Source: Bartonella vinsonii subsp. arupensis OK-94-513
Lineage (GTDB): Bacteria > Pseudomonadota > Alphaproteobacteria > Rhizobiales > Rhizobiaceae
Assembly: GCF_000278235.1 (NCBI RefSeq)
Contig: NZ_JH725038.1
Span: 360,732-424,731 of the forward strand
Reading direction: 5' to 3'
DNA length: 64,000 nt
The translations under genes and the position numbers were made by a program. Positions 29,751-39,113 of this stretch are shown here, piece after piece (position 1 is the first letter of the stretch; every line of letters starts with the position of its first letter). The notes beneath the pieces were generated by a model. It was given only the letters and a program-made list of their open reading frames with translations, ran no database searches and was not told the origin of the DNA.

Positions 29751-30791
29751 ATGGCAGAAAAGTCTAAAAAAGGTTCTGCATCGGTGGTGCATACTACATT
29801 ATCAAACGTCATAAAGAGAGCAACAAAAGCACATTTTACTAAAGAAGAAGAAATTGATGCTTATCGTGAGATGCTTTTAATTCGTCGCTTTGAAGAAAAG
29901 GCTGGGCAGCTTTATGGTATGGGGCTTATTGGTGGATTTTGTCATCTCTATATTGGGCAGGAAGCTGTTGTTATTGGAACATTGAAGGCAGCAAAAGAAG
30001 GTGATCAGGTTATCACTTCTTACCGTGATCATGGACATATGTTAGCGGTTGGTATGAGTCCGCGTGGCGTTATGGCAGAGTTAACAGGGCGTCGAGGTGG
30101 CTTTTCCAAGGGGAAAGGGGGATCAATGCATATGTTTTCTAAAGAAAAGAATTTTTATGGTGGGCATGGCATTGTTGGCGCGCAGGTTCCAATTGGCTCT
30201 GGTTTAGCCTTTTCGAATCAGTATCTTGGTAAGGATAATGTGACATTGGTGTATTTTGGTGATGGTGCTGCTAATCAGGGGCAGGTTTACGAAAGTTTTA
30301 ATATGGCTTCGCTCTGGAAACTTCCCGTTATTTATATTATTGAAAATAATCAATATGCTATGGGAACATCAGTTGCGCGTGCTTCGGCAGAGACAGATTT
30401 TTCTCGTCGTGGTCTTTCTTTTGAAATTCCAGGCATTGTTGTTGATGGTATGGATGTTCGCGCAGTAAAAGGCGCTGCTGATGAAGCAGTTTCTTGGGCA
30501 CGTTCGGGAAAAGGCCCTATTATTCTTGATATGCAGACTTATCGCTATCGTGGTCACTCTATGTCTGATCCAGCAAAATATCGCTCCAAGGAAGAGGTCC
30601 AAAAAGTAAAGGAAGAGCACGATCCAATTGATCAGGTAAAGGATCGAATTCTTAAACAAGATTGGGCGAGCGAAGACGATTTAAAGTCTATTGATAAAGA
30701 GGTGCGTGCGATTGTTGCAGATGCAGCAGAGTTTGCGCAAAGTGATCAAGAGCCAGATGCTTCTGAGCTCTATACTGATGTTTTAGTTTGA
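29751..30791 (+). CDS. pdhA: Pyruvate dehydrogenase E1 alpha subunit
   Basis: Thiamine-diphosphate-dependent decarboxylation of pyruvate, first step of the pyruvate dehydrogenase complex. The protein is 346 aa. The TPP-binding motif GDGAANQGQ ... [10 protein letters not shown] is present (GDG-x25-30-NN). Other family blocks are [38 protein letters not shown] and [19 protein letters not shown], the phosphorylation-loop region in eukaryotic relatives. A GGGAGTTTAGT site precedes ATG 29751. It is first of pdhA-pdhB-pdhC. Confidence 0.97.
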   Translation: MAEKSKKGSASVVHTTLSNVIKRATKAHFTKEEEIDAYREMLLIRRFEEKAGQLYGMGLIGGFCHLYIGQEAVVIGTLKAAKEGDQVITSYRDHGHMLAVGMSPRGVMAELTGRRGGFSKGKGGSMHMFSKEKNFYGGHGIVGAQVPIGSGLAFSNQYLGKDNVTLVYFGDGAANQGQVYESFNMASLWKLPVIYIIENNQYAMGTSVARASAETDFSRRGLSFEIPGIVVDGMDVRAVKGAADEAVSWARSGKGPIILDMQTYRYRGHSMSDPAKYRSKEEVQKVKEEHDPIDQVKDRILKQDWASEDDLKSIDKEVRAIVADAAEFAQSDQEPDASELYTDVLV

Positions 30792-30807
30792 TGTGAAGGA
30801 AGCGAGT

Positions 30808-32181
30808 ATGTCTATTGATATTTTGATGCCTGCGCTTTCACCAACGATGGAAGAAGGTAAGTTATCTAAATGGCTCAAGAAAGAGGGCGATAAAGTAAGC
30901 TCTGGTGATGTTATTGCTGAAATTGAAACGGATAAAGCAATGATGGAAGTAGAGGCCGTTGATGAAGGCACTCTTGGTAAAATTTGTGTTCTTGAAGGTT
31001 CTGAAGGTGTAAAGGTTAACACTGTTATTGCAGTATTGTTAGAAGAAGGTGAAAGTGTTGAGAATCTTTCACAGACTGCTAATTCCTTAAATTTGCATCA
31101 AAAAGCAGAGGCAGAATCTCTCTCTCTTTCTTCAGTGCTTCCAGCATCTCCTACTTTTGAAACCAGTGCTGATTTTGATATCCCAGAGGGAACACAAATG
31201 GTTCCCATGACGGTGCGTGAAGCACTTAATCAGGCTATGGCTGAAGAAATGCGGCGTGATGAGATGGTTTTCCTGTTAGGGGAAGAAGTAGCACAATATC
31301 AAGGGGCTTATAAAGTAAGCCAAGGTTTATTAGAAGAATTTGGAGCACGCCGCGTTATTGATACACCAATTACAGAACATGGTTTTGCAGGTTTGGCTGT
31401 TGGAGCTGCTTTTGGAGGATTACGTCCTATTGTCGAGTTTATGACATTTAATTTTGCTATGCAGGCAATTGATCAAATTATCAACTCTGCGGCGAAAACC
31501 CGTTATATGTCTGGTGGACAAATGACTGCTCCTATGGTTTTTCGTGGTCCAAATGGTGCAGCTGCGCGTGTTGGTGCGCAGCATTCTCAGTGCTATGCAG
31601 CATGGTACAGTCATGTGCCAGGTCTGAAAGTTGTCATGCCTTATAGTGCGGCAGATGCAAAAGGTTTGCTGAAAGCTGCTATTCGTGATGACAATCCTGT
31701 TATTTTCCTTGAGAATGAGATTTTATACGGTCATCAATTTGACGTTCCTCAGATGGATGATTTTGTTTTACCTATTGGTAAGGCACGTATCCATAAACTT
31801 GGACAAGATGCCACGATTGTTGCATGTGGGATTGGAATGCATTATGCCGTTCAAGCATTGCCAGAAATTGAAAAGCTTGGTATTGACGTTGAATTGATTG
31901 ATTTACGGACCATTCGTCCGATGGATCTTCCAACAATTGTTTCTTCAGTCAAGAAAACAGGCCGTTTGGTAACAATTGAAGAGGGGTATCCTCAGTCATC
32001 TGTTGGGACTGAAATAGCGACACGTGTTATGCAGCAGGCTTTTGATTATCTTGATGCGCCAGTTGCTACAATTTCTGGAAAAGACGTTCCAATGCCTTAT
32101 GCTGCCAATCTTGAAAAGTTGGCTTTGCCCAACATTGCTGAAATTGTTGAAGCCGTTAAGGCTGTGACTTATAGAGCATAA
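30808..32181 (+). CDS. pdhB: Pyruvate dehydrogenase E1 beta subunit with N-terminal lipoyl domain
   Basis: Partner of PdhA in the E1 heterotetramer. The protein is 457 aa from ATG 30808 (GAAGGAAGCGAG before it). Unusually for E1 beta in general, but usual in alphaproteobacteria, it begins with a biotinyl/lipoyl domain at about 1-78 with the lipoylated Lys43 in [12 protein letters not shown] Ser-rich linker follows, then the transketolase-like E1 beta core from about 133 ([15 protein letters not shown] ... [19 protein letters not shown]). The lipoyl domain closely resembles that of pdhC downstream. pdhC starts 14 bp after the stop. Confidence 0.97.
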   Translation: MSIDILMPALSPTMEEGKLSKWLKKEGDKVSSGDVIAEIETDKAMMEVEAVDEGTLGKICVLEGSEGVKVNTVIAVLLEEGESVENLSQTANSLNLHQKAEAESLSLSSVLPASPTFETSADFDIPEGTQMVPMTVREALNQAMAEEMRRDEMVFLLGEEVAQYQGAYKVSQGLLEEFGARRVIDTPITEHGFAGLAVGAAFGGLRPIVEFMTFNFAMQAIDQIINSAAKTRYMSGGQMTAPMVFRGPNGAAARVGAQHSQCYAAWYSHVPGLKVVMPYSAADAKGLLKAAIRDDNPVIFLENEILYGHQFDVPQMDDFVLPIGKARIHKLGQDATIVACGIGMHYAVQALPEIEKLGIDVELIDLRTIRPMDLPTIVSSVKKTGRLVTIEEGYPQSSVGTEIATRVMQQAFDYLDAPVATISGKDVPMPYAANLEKLALPNIAEIVEAVKAVTYRA

Positions 32182-32195
32182 CGGAGGAAAGCACT

Positions 32196-33527
32196 ATGCC
32201 CATTAAAATTACAATGCCTGCGCTTTCTCCAACAATGGAAGAAGGGAATTTATCAAAATGGAATGTTAAGGTAGGGGATAAAGTTTCCTCTGGTGATGTT
32301 ATTGCCGAAATTGAAACAGATAAGGCAACAATGGAAGTAGAGGCCGTTGATGAGGGAACGGTTGCTAAGATCGTTGTGCCTGCTGGAACGCAAGGCGTTA
32401 AAGTTAATAGCTTAATTGTTGTTTTAGCGGAAGAAGGTGAAGATTTAGCAGAGGCTGCAAAGGTTGCAGAAAAAACTTCTTCCTCTTTTGCAATCAAAGA
32501 ACCAGAGAATGTCAAACAGATAAATTCAAAGACAACACAGATGTCTGATGTGTTATCAGTGCAACAAGGAATACAGCAAGATAAAAAAAAGGATATACGT
32601 CTTTTTGCTTCTCCTTTGGCACGGCGATTAGCAGCTCAAGTTGGTCTTGATTTATCACTTTTTTCTGGGAGTGGTCCTCATGGGCGCATTATCAAGCGTG
32701 ATGTAGAAAAAGCTGTGAGTAGTGGTAGTTTAACCGCTTCTTGTTCATCACAAAGTGAACAGCTGATAGCTACAGGTGCTTCTGACAAACAGATATTGGG
32801 GCTTTTCAAAGAAGAAGAATATACATTCACACCCCATAATAATATGCGCAAAACAATCGCCAAACGTTTGGTGGAATCAAAGCAAAGAATTCCGCATTTT
32901 TATGTGACGCTTGATTGTGAACTTGATGCATTATTAGAGCTTCGTACACAATTGAATGCTGCTGCGCCAATGGTTAAGATGCAAGAAGGGTCTAAGCCTG
33001 TTTATAAACTTTCCGTGAACGATATGATTATTAAAGCTGTGGCACTTGCTTTGAAGGCAGTTCCCGATGCTAATGTATCTTGGCTTGAAGATGGGATACT
33101 TCATCACAAACATTGTGATGTTGGGGTAGCTGTTTCTGTTGCAAATGGGTTAATTACTCCAATTGTTCGCCATGCCGAGGAGAAATCTTTATCGATTATT
33201 TCTCATGAGATGAAGGATTTTGCAAAGCGTGCACGTGAACGCAAGTTAAAAATGGAAGAATATCAGGGAGGAACGACAACTGTCTCAAATATGGGAATGT
33301 ATGGTGTAAAGAGTTTTTCTGCTATTCTTAATCCACCACACGCGACGATTTTTGCGATTGGTGCAGGCGAACAACGTGCTGTTGTTAAAAATGGTGCATT
33401 GGTTATTGCTACAGTCATGTCGGTTACAATTTCTGCTGATCATCGTGTTGTTGATGGTGCATTGGCAGCAGAGCTTGGGCAGACTTTTAAGAAGATGATT
33501 GAAAATCCATTAGCAATGCTCATTTGA
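32196..33527 (+). CDS. pdhC: Dihydrolipoamide acetyltransferase (E2 of pyruvate dehydrogenase)
   Basis: Core of the complex: transfers the acetyl group from lipoamide to CoA. The protein is 443 aa. It has a single lipoyl domain (1-78, Lys43 in ETDKATMEVEA), a Ser/Gln-rich linker, a peripheral-subunit-binding domain at about 137-172 (ASPLARRLAAQVGLDLS ... GRIIKRDVE), and the catalytic chloramphenicol-acetyltransferase-like domain at about 215-443 with the active-site SADHRVVDGA near the C-terminus. Immediately downstream of pdhB. lpd follows after a 221-bp spacer. Confidence 0.97.
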   Translation: MPIKITMPALSPTMEEGNLSKWNVKVGDKVSSGDVIAEIETDKATMEVEAVDEGTVAKIVVPAGTQGVKVNSLIVVLAEEGEDLAEAAKVAEKTSSSFAIKEPENVKQINSKTTQMSDVLSVQQGIQQDKKKDIRLFASPLARRLAAQVGLDLSLFSGSGPHGRIIKRDVEKAVSSGSLTASCSSQSEQLIATGASDKQILGLFKEEEYTFTPHNNMRKTIAKRLVESKQRIPHFYVTLDCELDALLELRTQLNAAAPMVKMQEGSKPVYKLSVNDMIIKAVALALKAVPDANVSWLEDGILHHKHCDVGVAVSVANGLITPIVRHAEEKSLSIISHEMKDFAKRARERKLKMEEYQGGTTTVSNMGMYGVKSFSAILNPPHATIFAIGAGEQRAVVKNGALVIATVMSVTISADHRVVDGALAAELGQTFKKMIENPLAMLI

Positions 33528-33748
33528 GTTGTTTAAAAGCTCTTTCTTAAATGGTGTGTGAGTACGGTGTATTAATATAATAAAAGCGGATTTAGAGATT
33601 TTAAATGGCAATATTATTGCGCCTTTTTAAGTTGGTCAAAGTATTTATGTGAAGCTTTAAAATGAAAGAAACAAGGAAATTTTGTTATATTGTTTTTTTG
33701 TTTTCAGTTTAAAGAGGGCATTTTGTGTATATCCATGGAGGGATTACT

Positions 33749-35209
33749 GTGGTGAATCTTTATGATGTAATTGTGATTGGATCGGGTCCTGGTGGATATG
33801 TAACAGCAATTCGTGCAGCGCAATGTGGCTTCAAGACGGCGATTGTTGAACGTGAACATCTAGGTGGGATTTGCTTAAATTGGGGGTGTATTCCAACAAA
33901 GGCGCTCTTACGTTCAGCCGAAATGAAGCATTTTGCTGAACATGCGAAAGACTACGGTTTAAAGCTTAATGGTTCAATTGAAGCTAATATCAAAGATGTT
34001 GTGGCCCGTTCACGCGGGGTTTCAGCGCGTTTAAATGCTGGTGTTGGTTTCTTAATGAAAAAAAACAAAATCGATATTATTTGGGGTGAAGCGAAGCTTA
34101 CAAAGGGAGCTAAAGAAAGTCACCCTGCGGAAATTATAGTTTCGTCATCCTCCAAACCGATTACGCAACCGCAAAATCCAGTACCTAAAGGCACATTAGG
34201 AGAAGGGACTTATCAAGCAAAGCATGTCATTATTGCAACTGGTGCGCGGCCTCGTATCCTTCCTGGTATTGAGCCAGATGGAAAGCGTATTTGGACTTAT
34301 TTTGAAGCGATGATTCCACAAACAATGCCGAAGTCACTTTTAGTCATGGGATCTGGGGCAATTGGCATTGAATTTGCTTCTTTTTATCATGATATGGGAG
34401 CAAAGGTTACTGTTGTTGAAATGATGCCTCACATCATGCCCGCTGAAGATATTGAAATTTCAACCTTTGCTCGTAAACAGTTAGAGAAAAAAGGCATTTG
34501 CATTCTTACACAAGCAAAAATAACCAAAGTTGAAAAAGCTTCTGATTCTGTTACTGCACATATTGATGTGAATGGTAAAACAGAAACAATTACAGCTGAT
34601 CGGCTGATCTCTGCTGTTGGGGTTCAGGGTAATGTTGAAAATCTTGGATTAGAAGCATTGGGTATAAAAACTGATCGTGGGTGCATTGTTACTGATGAAT
34701 GGAGTTGGACGGGGGTAGAGGGTATTTATGCTATTGGTGATGTAGCTGGTCCTCCTATGTTGGCACATAAAGCAGAAGAAGAGGGCGTGATATGCATTGA
34801 ACATCTTGCAGGTTTGGAGAATGTTCATCCGCTTGATAAGAGAAAAATTCCAGGGTGTACATATTGTACACCGCAAGTTGCCTCTGTAGGCTATTCGGAA
34901 GTGGCTGCAAAAGAAGCAGGCTATGATATACGTGTTGGGCGCTATTCCTTTTCAGCGAATGGTAAAGCTATTGCTTTGGGTGAAGACCAAGGATTAGTGA
35001 AAACTATTTTTGATAAAAAAACAGGGCAACTTCTTGGTGCACATATGGTAGGAGCAGAGGTAACAGAATTGATTCAAGGTTTTGTCATTGCCATGAATCT
35101 TGAAACAACCGAAGAAGAATTGATGCATACTGTCTTTCCACATCCGACATTATCGGAAATGATGAAAGAAAGTGTATTGGATGCTTATGGTCAAGTTTTA
35201 AATGCTTGA
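33749..35209 (+). CDS. lpdA: Dihydrolipoyl dehydrogenase (E3)
   Basis: FAD enzyme that reoxidises dihydrolipoamide, passing electrons to NAD. The protein is 486 aa from GTG 33749, chosen because GGAGGG at 33737-33742 lies 6 bases before it and the product then starts MVNLYDVIVIGSGPGG, like relatives. GTG 33752 is also possible; GTG 33725 would precede the binding site. Redox Cys42 and Cys47 lie in GGICLNWGCIPTK. NAD-binding LVMGSGAIGIEFASF and the C-terminal HPTLSE with active-site His are present. A Pro-rich insertion occurs at about 125-155. lipA follows, tying it to the pyruvate dehydrogenase set. Confidence 0.96.
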   Translation: MVNLYDVIVIGSGPGGYVTAIRAAQCGFKTAIVEREHLGGICLNWGCIPTKALLRSAEMKHFAEHAKDYGLKLNGSIEANIKDVVARSRGVSARLNAGVGFLMKKNKIDIIWGEAKLTKGAKESHPAEIIVSSSSKPITQPQNPVPKGTLGEGTYQAKHVIIATGARPRILPGIEPDGKRIWTYFEAMIPQTMPKSLLVMGSGAIGIEFASFYHDMGAKVTVVEMMPHIMPAEDIEISTFARKQLEKKGICILTQAKITKVEKASDSVTAHIDVNGKTETITADRLISAVGVQGNVENLGLEALGIKTDRGCIVTDEWSWTGVEGIYAIGDVAGPPMLAHKAEEEGVICIEHLAGLENVHPLDKRKIPGCTYCTPQVASVGYSEVAAKEAGYDIRVGRYSFSANGKAIALGEDQGLVKTIFDKKTGQLLGAHMVGAEVTELIQGFVIAMNLETTEEELMHTVFPHPTLSEMMKESVLDAYGQVLNA

Positions 35210-35281
35210 TGGCTGGATTGTATGAAAAATTTTGTCTTTAATTTTTCATTGTCATTCCATATTGATAGGGCAAAGACTTAA

Positions 35282-36244
35282 ATGGTTACGGTTGTTGATA
35301 GAGTTACGAATAGACGCTTGCGTCATCCTGAAAAAGCACACCGTCCGGATACAAGCATTCAAAAAAAACCGGATTGGATTCGTGTAAAAGCGCCAACATC
35401 ACAGATATATAAAGAAACGCATGGTATTGTGCGTGCACATAAATTAGTGACTGTATGTGAAGAAGCAGGTTGCCCAAATGTTGGAGAATGTTGGAGCCAG
35501 CGGCATGCCAGTTTCATGATTTTAGGTGAAATATGTACGCGGGCTTGTGCATTTTGCAACGTTGCAACAGGTATTCCGCTTGCTGTTGATGATAATGAGC
35601 CAGAGCGTGTAGCAGATGCTGTGGCACAGATGGGCCTCAAACATGTTGTTATTACATCAGTTGATCGTGATGATCTTCCTGATGGTGGTGCTGAACATTT
35701 TGCAAAAGTTATTTATGCTATTCGTCGAAAAGCTCAAAAGACAACAATTGAAGTTCTCACCCCTGATTTTCGCCATAAGGATGGAGCTTTAGAAATTGTT
35801 GTTGCTGCTAAGCCTGATGTTTTTAATCATAATTTAGAAACAGTTCCTTCTAAATATTTAAAGGTTCGTCCAGGAGCACGTTATTTTCATTCGATTCGGT
35901 TATTACAACGCGTTAAAGAACTTGATCCAACAATCTTCACAAAATCAGGAATTATGGTTGGTCTTGGGGAAGAACGAAATGAAATTCTTCAATTGATGGA
36001 TGATTTGCGTACTGCTGATGTTGACTTTATGACAATTGGGCAATATTTGCAGCCTACACGAAAGCATCATCCGGTTATTCGTTTTGTACCTCCTGAAGAA
36101 TTTGAGTCTTTTGCTAAAATTGGTAAAGTGAAAGGTTTTTTGCATATGGCTTCCAATCCTCTGACGCGTTCATCTCATCATGCAGGCGATGATTTCGCAA
36201 TTTTGCAAAAAGCGCGTGATGAAAAGTTTGCCTTACAGAGATAG
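35282..36244 (+). CDS. lipA: Lipoyl synthase
   Basis: Radical SAM enzyme that inserts two sulfurs into octanoyl groups on lipoyl domains, here of PdhB and PdhC encoded next door. The protein is 320 aa. The auxiliary cluster has Cys59, Cys64 and Cys70 ([12 protein letters not shown]), and the radical SAM cluster has Cys85, Cys89 and Cys92 (CTRACAFC). The C-terminal [10 protein letters not shown] carries the conserved Ser ligand region. It is a full-length gene. The stop is 2 bp from the next start. Confidence 0.98.
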   Translation: MVTVVDRVTNRRLRHPEKAHRPDTSIQKKPDWIRVKAPTSQIYKETHGIVRAHKLVTVCEEAGCPNVGECWSQRHASFMILGEICTRACAFCNVATGIPLAVDDNEPERVADAVAQMGLKHVVITSVDRDDLPDGGAEHFAKVIYAIRRKAQKTTIEVLTPDFRHKDGALEIVVAAKPDVFNHNLETVPSKYLKVRPGARYFHSIRLLQRVKELDPTIFTKSGIMVGLGEERNEILQLMDDLRTADVDFMTIGQYLQPTRKHHPVIRFVPPEEFESFAKIGKVKGFLHMASNPLTRSSHHAGDDFAILQKARDEKFALQR

Positions 36245-36246
36245 TT

Positions 36247-36708
36247 ATGCCAACTTTTACAACACATCGGCAGATTTCTCATAGTGCCAGTGAAATGTTT
36301 GATCTTGTTGCAGATGTTGAACATTATCCAGAATTTTTACCAATGTGTGAAGGGTTAATCGTACGTTCTCGTAAGGAATATGAGGAAAAAACATTAATTC
36401 TTGCTGATATGATAGTTGGTTATAAAGTTATCCGAGAAATTTTCACGACCCAAGTGTTTCTTCAGCCAAAGAAAAATCTCATAGAGGTTAAATATATTGA
36501 TGGTCCATTTAAATATCTTGAAAATCGTTGGGCTTTTCATGATATTGAGAATAGTAATGCATGTCGTGTAGAGTTTTTTATTGATTATGAATTTAAAAGC
36601 AAAATGCTTGGACTAGTCATGGGATCAATGTTTGATATTGCTGTTCGTAAATTTACTGATGCTTTTGAAATGCGCGCGCATCAAATCTATGGATCTCCAG
36701 TAACATAA
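36247..36708 (+). CDS. Coq10/RatA-family START-domain protein
   Basis: 153-aa SRPBCC (START-like) lipid-binding protein of the Coq10/RatA family, which supports ubiquinone function in respiration. The family N-terminus is seen in FTTHRQISHSASEMFDLVADVEHYPEFLPMC. The middle has VKYIDGPFKYLENRWAF and the end EFKSKMLGLVMGSMFDIAVRK. It starts 2 bp after lipA, a neighbour shared with other Hyphomicrobiales, so it is likely cotranscribed. Naming it RatA toxin from homology alone would be misleading; the ubiquinone role is favoured. Confidence 0.9.
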   Translation: MPTFTTHRQISHSASEMFDLVADVEHYPEFLPMCEGLIVRSRKEYEEKTLILADMIVGYKVIREIFTTQVFLQPKKNLIEVKYIDGPFKYLENRWAFHDIENSNACRVEFFIDYEFKSKMLGLVMGSMFDIAVRKFTDAFEMRAHQIYGSPVT

Positions 36709-36797
36709 TTTATTCAGTTGATTTTGTCTGATACGTATCAGATATCATGAGCTGTAATTGTAGTAACATAAAATCTAGAAATCTGATGTGGAGAATA

Positions 36798-37286
36798 TCA
36801 TTGAAGAGCTTTCAAGATCATATTCAAAGCATTTTCAACAGTTGCATAACGGATAGCATTACGATCAAGATTTCCAAAGTGCCTTTCTGTGTGCAAGGTT
36901 TTATGATTTTGGTGAGCAACTGCGAAATGCACAAGCCCTACGGGTTTATCGATGCATGCTCCTCCCGGTCCAGCAATTCCTGTTACAGAAACTGCAATTC
37001 CAGCTTGTGAATATTTTAATCCACCCTCAGCCATTGCAAGAGCCACTTCTTTTGAAACAGCACCATAGTTTTTTATAAGTTCAGCACATACACCAACAAG
37101 ACGCGTTTTAGATTCATTTGAGTAAACAACAAATCCACAATCAAATACATCTGACGATCCTGCAATATCCGTGAGATTTGCAGCAATAAGTCCTCCTGTA
37201 CAAGATTCAACTGTTGTTAAAAGCAAACCTTTTTGGCGACAAGCTGTAAGGACTTCACGTGCTTGTTTTTGACAAAAATATGTCAT
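36798..37286 (-). CDS. pncC: CinA C-terminal-domain protein, nicotinamide-nucleotide amidase type
   Basis: 162-aa single-domain CinA_C protein (PncC type), which deamidates nicotinamide mononucleotide in NAD salvage. Motifs are TVESCTGGLIAANLTDIAGSS, VVYSNESKTRLVGV and VTGIAGPGG. The N-terminal MoCF-like domain of full CinA is absent, as in many proteobacteria. The start ATG overlaps the ispDF stop by 4 bases (ATGA), and AGGAGAAATTCC within ispDF serves as the ribosome binding site. Confidence 0.93.
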   Translation of the reverse strand: MTYFCQKQAREVLTACRQKGLLLTTVESCTGGLIAANLTDIAGSSDVFDCGFVVYSNESKTRLVGVCAELIKNYGAVSKEVALAMAEGGLKYSQAGIAVSVTGIAGPGGACIDKPVGLVHFAVAHQNHKTLHTERHFGNLDRNAIRYATVENALNMILKALQ

Positions 37287-38476
37287 TTTGGAATTTCTCC
37301 TGGATAGAGGACGCTAGCTGTTGCGAAAGCCGCAATGCCTTCACCACGACCAATAAATCCGAGCTTTTCATTTGTTGTTGCTTTGATAGAGATTCTATCA
37401 GATGAAATAGTTAGTATCTTCATAAGATTTTCTATCATTTTATGACGATAGGGACCGATTTTAGGTTCTTCGGCGATCAGGGTGATATCAACATTGGCAA
37501 TACGACCACCTGCTTGTTTAACGATATCAAGAGCATGACGTAGAAAAATTTCTGAAGATGCATTTTTCCATTGAGGTTCAACGGGAGAGAAATGCGTGCC
37601 TATATCTCCTGCTCCTTGAGTAGCAAGAAGAGCATCTGTTAGTGCATGAAGAGCGACATCAGCATCGGAGTGTCCATTTAATTTTTTATGGAAAGGAATT
37701 TCTATACCACATAATGTAAGAGAAGTCCCTTCCTCGAAAGAATGAACATCATAACCATTGCCAGTGCGGATATCAGGAAAAATTTGCATTTTTTTCTGGA
37801 GATATAAGTTTGCAGTGTCAAAATCTTGGTGCCATGTAATTTTCATATTGTTAGGATCTCCAAGGATGGTACGCATAGGAATTCCAAACCATTCGGCGAT
37901 TGCAGAATCATCAGTGAATTCTTTTTTGCAAGCTTGCTTTGCGTTTTCATGAGCAGCTAAGATGGATTCAAAGGGAAAACACTGAGGAGTTTGTGCACTA
38001 TAAAGATGGGTGCGTGGAATTGTTTCTAAAACGTAGTGTTCGCTATTTACACGTTTGAGGGTATCAGGGATAGGGAGGACTGGGAGAATACCTTCTTGAT
38101 GATTGATGGTGCTGTGTATTTTGTCGAGAAGTTGGTTTGTGATAAAAGGGCGAGCGCCATCATGAATATGGACATATTGGGGGTTGAACTTTTTAAGTGC
38201 ATGAAGCCCACGTAAGGTAGATACTTGACGTGTATCACCTCCTTCAACGATGGTGAGGTGTTCTTTAAAATCGGCAATAGACTGCTCACAGATTTGATGG
38301 TCTTCTGGATGTATAACGAGAATAATTGTTGTGATGGCTGGATGCTGTACAAAACAACGCACGGCATGACAAATAACCGGCTCTTGCCCTAGAAGCCGGT
38401 ATTGTTTTGGATTTTTTTGGGAAAATCCTGCTCTTTCACCGCGTCCAGCGGCTAATATGATTGCTGCAATAGAAAT
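37283..38476 (-). CDS. ispDF: Bifunctional IspD/IspF (MEP isoprenoid pathway), apparent ATT start
   Basis: Fusion catalysing two non-adjacent steps of isoprenoid precursor synthesis: CDP-ME formation (IspD) and MEcPP formation (IspF). The IspD half needs residues upstream of the first GTG (38362): the nucleotide-binding signature ILAAGRGERAGFSQKNPKQY lies in the open frame above it. Reading back, the frame has a stop just 5 codons before ATT 38476. A strong AAGGGGG lies 6 bases upstream of that ATT and no ATG, GTG or TTG fits. From ATT the product is 397 aa, normal for IspDF. IspF motifs GYDVHSFEEG and GHSDADVALHALTDALL are intact. It overlaps pncC by 4 bp and starts 12 bp after the rirA stop. 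Confidence 0.9.
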   Translation of the reverse strand: MSIAAIILAAGRGERAGFSQKNPKQYRLLGQEPVICHAVRCFVQHPAITTIILVIHPEDHQICEQSIADFKEHLTIVEGGDTRQVSTLRGLHALKKFNPQYVHIHDGARPFITNQLLDKIHSTINHQEGILPVLPIPDTLKRVNSEHYVLETIPRTHLYSAQTPQCFPFESILAAHENAKQACKKEFTDDSAIAEWFGIPMRTILGDPNNMKITWHQDFDTANLYLQKKMQIFPDIRTGNGYDVHSFEEGTSLTLCGIEIPFHKKLNGHSDADVALHALTDALLATQGAGDIGTHFSPVEPQWKNASSEIFLRHALDIVKQAGGRIANVDITLIAEEPKIGPYRHKMIENLMKILTISSDRISIKATTNEKLGFIGRGEGIAAFATASVLYPGEIPK

Positions 38477-38488
38477 GCTGAACCCCCT

Positions 38489-38941
38489 TTATATTATTTT
38501 TATTGTTTTATGGTCATTAATTTTGAATTGATTTTGAAATTTTTGTTGGTGTAGATCAGCAAGAGATATCATTGATAATACATCAAAAAAAGCATTTAAT
38601 GCTTTTTGAAGCGCAATATTTAAACCACAAAAATCTATCAATGGGCAATTAGGTTCTGCGGTATCAAAGCATTCTGCCATGGAAAAGTTATCTTCTGTTA
38701 CTTTTACAACATCAGCCACCGAAATTTCTGTTGCAGGTTTAGCCAATTTAACACCACCATTGCGTCCGCGTACTGTTTGTATAAAACCTGCTTCAACAAG
38801 TGGTTGAAGAATTTTAAATAAAAAAAGCTCAGAAACGGCATATGCTTTAGCAATTTCTGGAATACGACTTAAAGATCCCTGATTATCTGCACAGTACATG
38901 AGCATCCGGAGTGCATAATTCGTTTGTTTAGTTAACCGCAT
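38489..38941 (-). CDS. rirA: Rrf2-family iron-responsive regulator RirA
   Basis: Iron-sulfur-sensing transcription repressor of iron uptake genes in rhizobia and relatives. The protein is 150 aa from ATG 38941, preceded by GAGGAGATGAA; an upstream in-frame start would add 11 residues. A winged helix occupies the N-terminus (MRLTKQTNYALRMLMYCA, RGRNGGVKLAKP). The three cluster Cys lie at 91, 99 and 105 (ECFDTAEPNCPLIDFCGLN), exactly the RirA spacing. It is the first gene of the minus-strand group rirA-ispDF-pncC and divergent from ntrY. Confidence 0.93.
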   Translation of the reverse strand: MRLTKQTNYALRMLMYCADNQGSLSRIPEIAKAYAVSELFLFKILQPLVEAGFIQTVRGRNGGVKLAKPATEISVADVVKVTEDNFSMAECFDTAEPNCPLIDFCGLNIALQKALNAFFDVLSMISLADLHQQKFQNQFKINDHKTIKII

Positions 38942-39052
38942 TTCATCTCCTCTGTAAACTATCACCGAACACACTTTTAAAGATATTTTGCAAAATGTAG
39001 AAGTTCTTTCTTTATTTACTAGATTTGCTCTATTTTAAATGCGGTATTGGTA

Positions 39053-39081
39053 TTGTCAACTTTTGTCACAAGAGGTTATAT
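39053..39081 (+). promoter_or_regulatory. Candidate promoter of ntrYX-trkA
   Basis: TTGTCA (39053-39058), 17-base spacer, TTATAT (39076-39081), 32 bases before the ntrY start, in the rirA/ntrY divergent spacer. Prediction from sequence only. Confidence 0.4.
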
Positions 39082-39113
39082 GGGGCAATGGGATAGGATA
39101 ATGTAAGCTAATC

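Noticed and set aside
36247-36708. Calling this gene a toxin of a toxin-antitoxin system (RatA)
   Set aside because: No antitoxin partner is adjacent, and the lipA-linked place fits the Coq10 ubiquinone-related role.
36747-37010. 87-codon Cys/Ser-rich plus-strand frame
   Set aside because: It is antisense to pncC, whose motifs are secure.
37283-38362. Taking GTG 38362 as the ispDF start
   Set aside because: It would delete the IspD nucleotide-binding signature that is plainly encoded just upstream in the same open frame.
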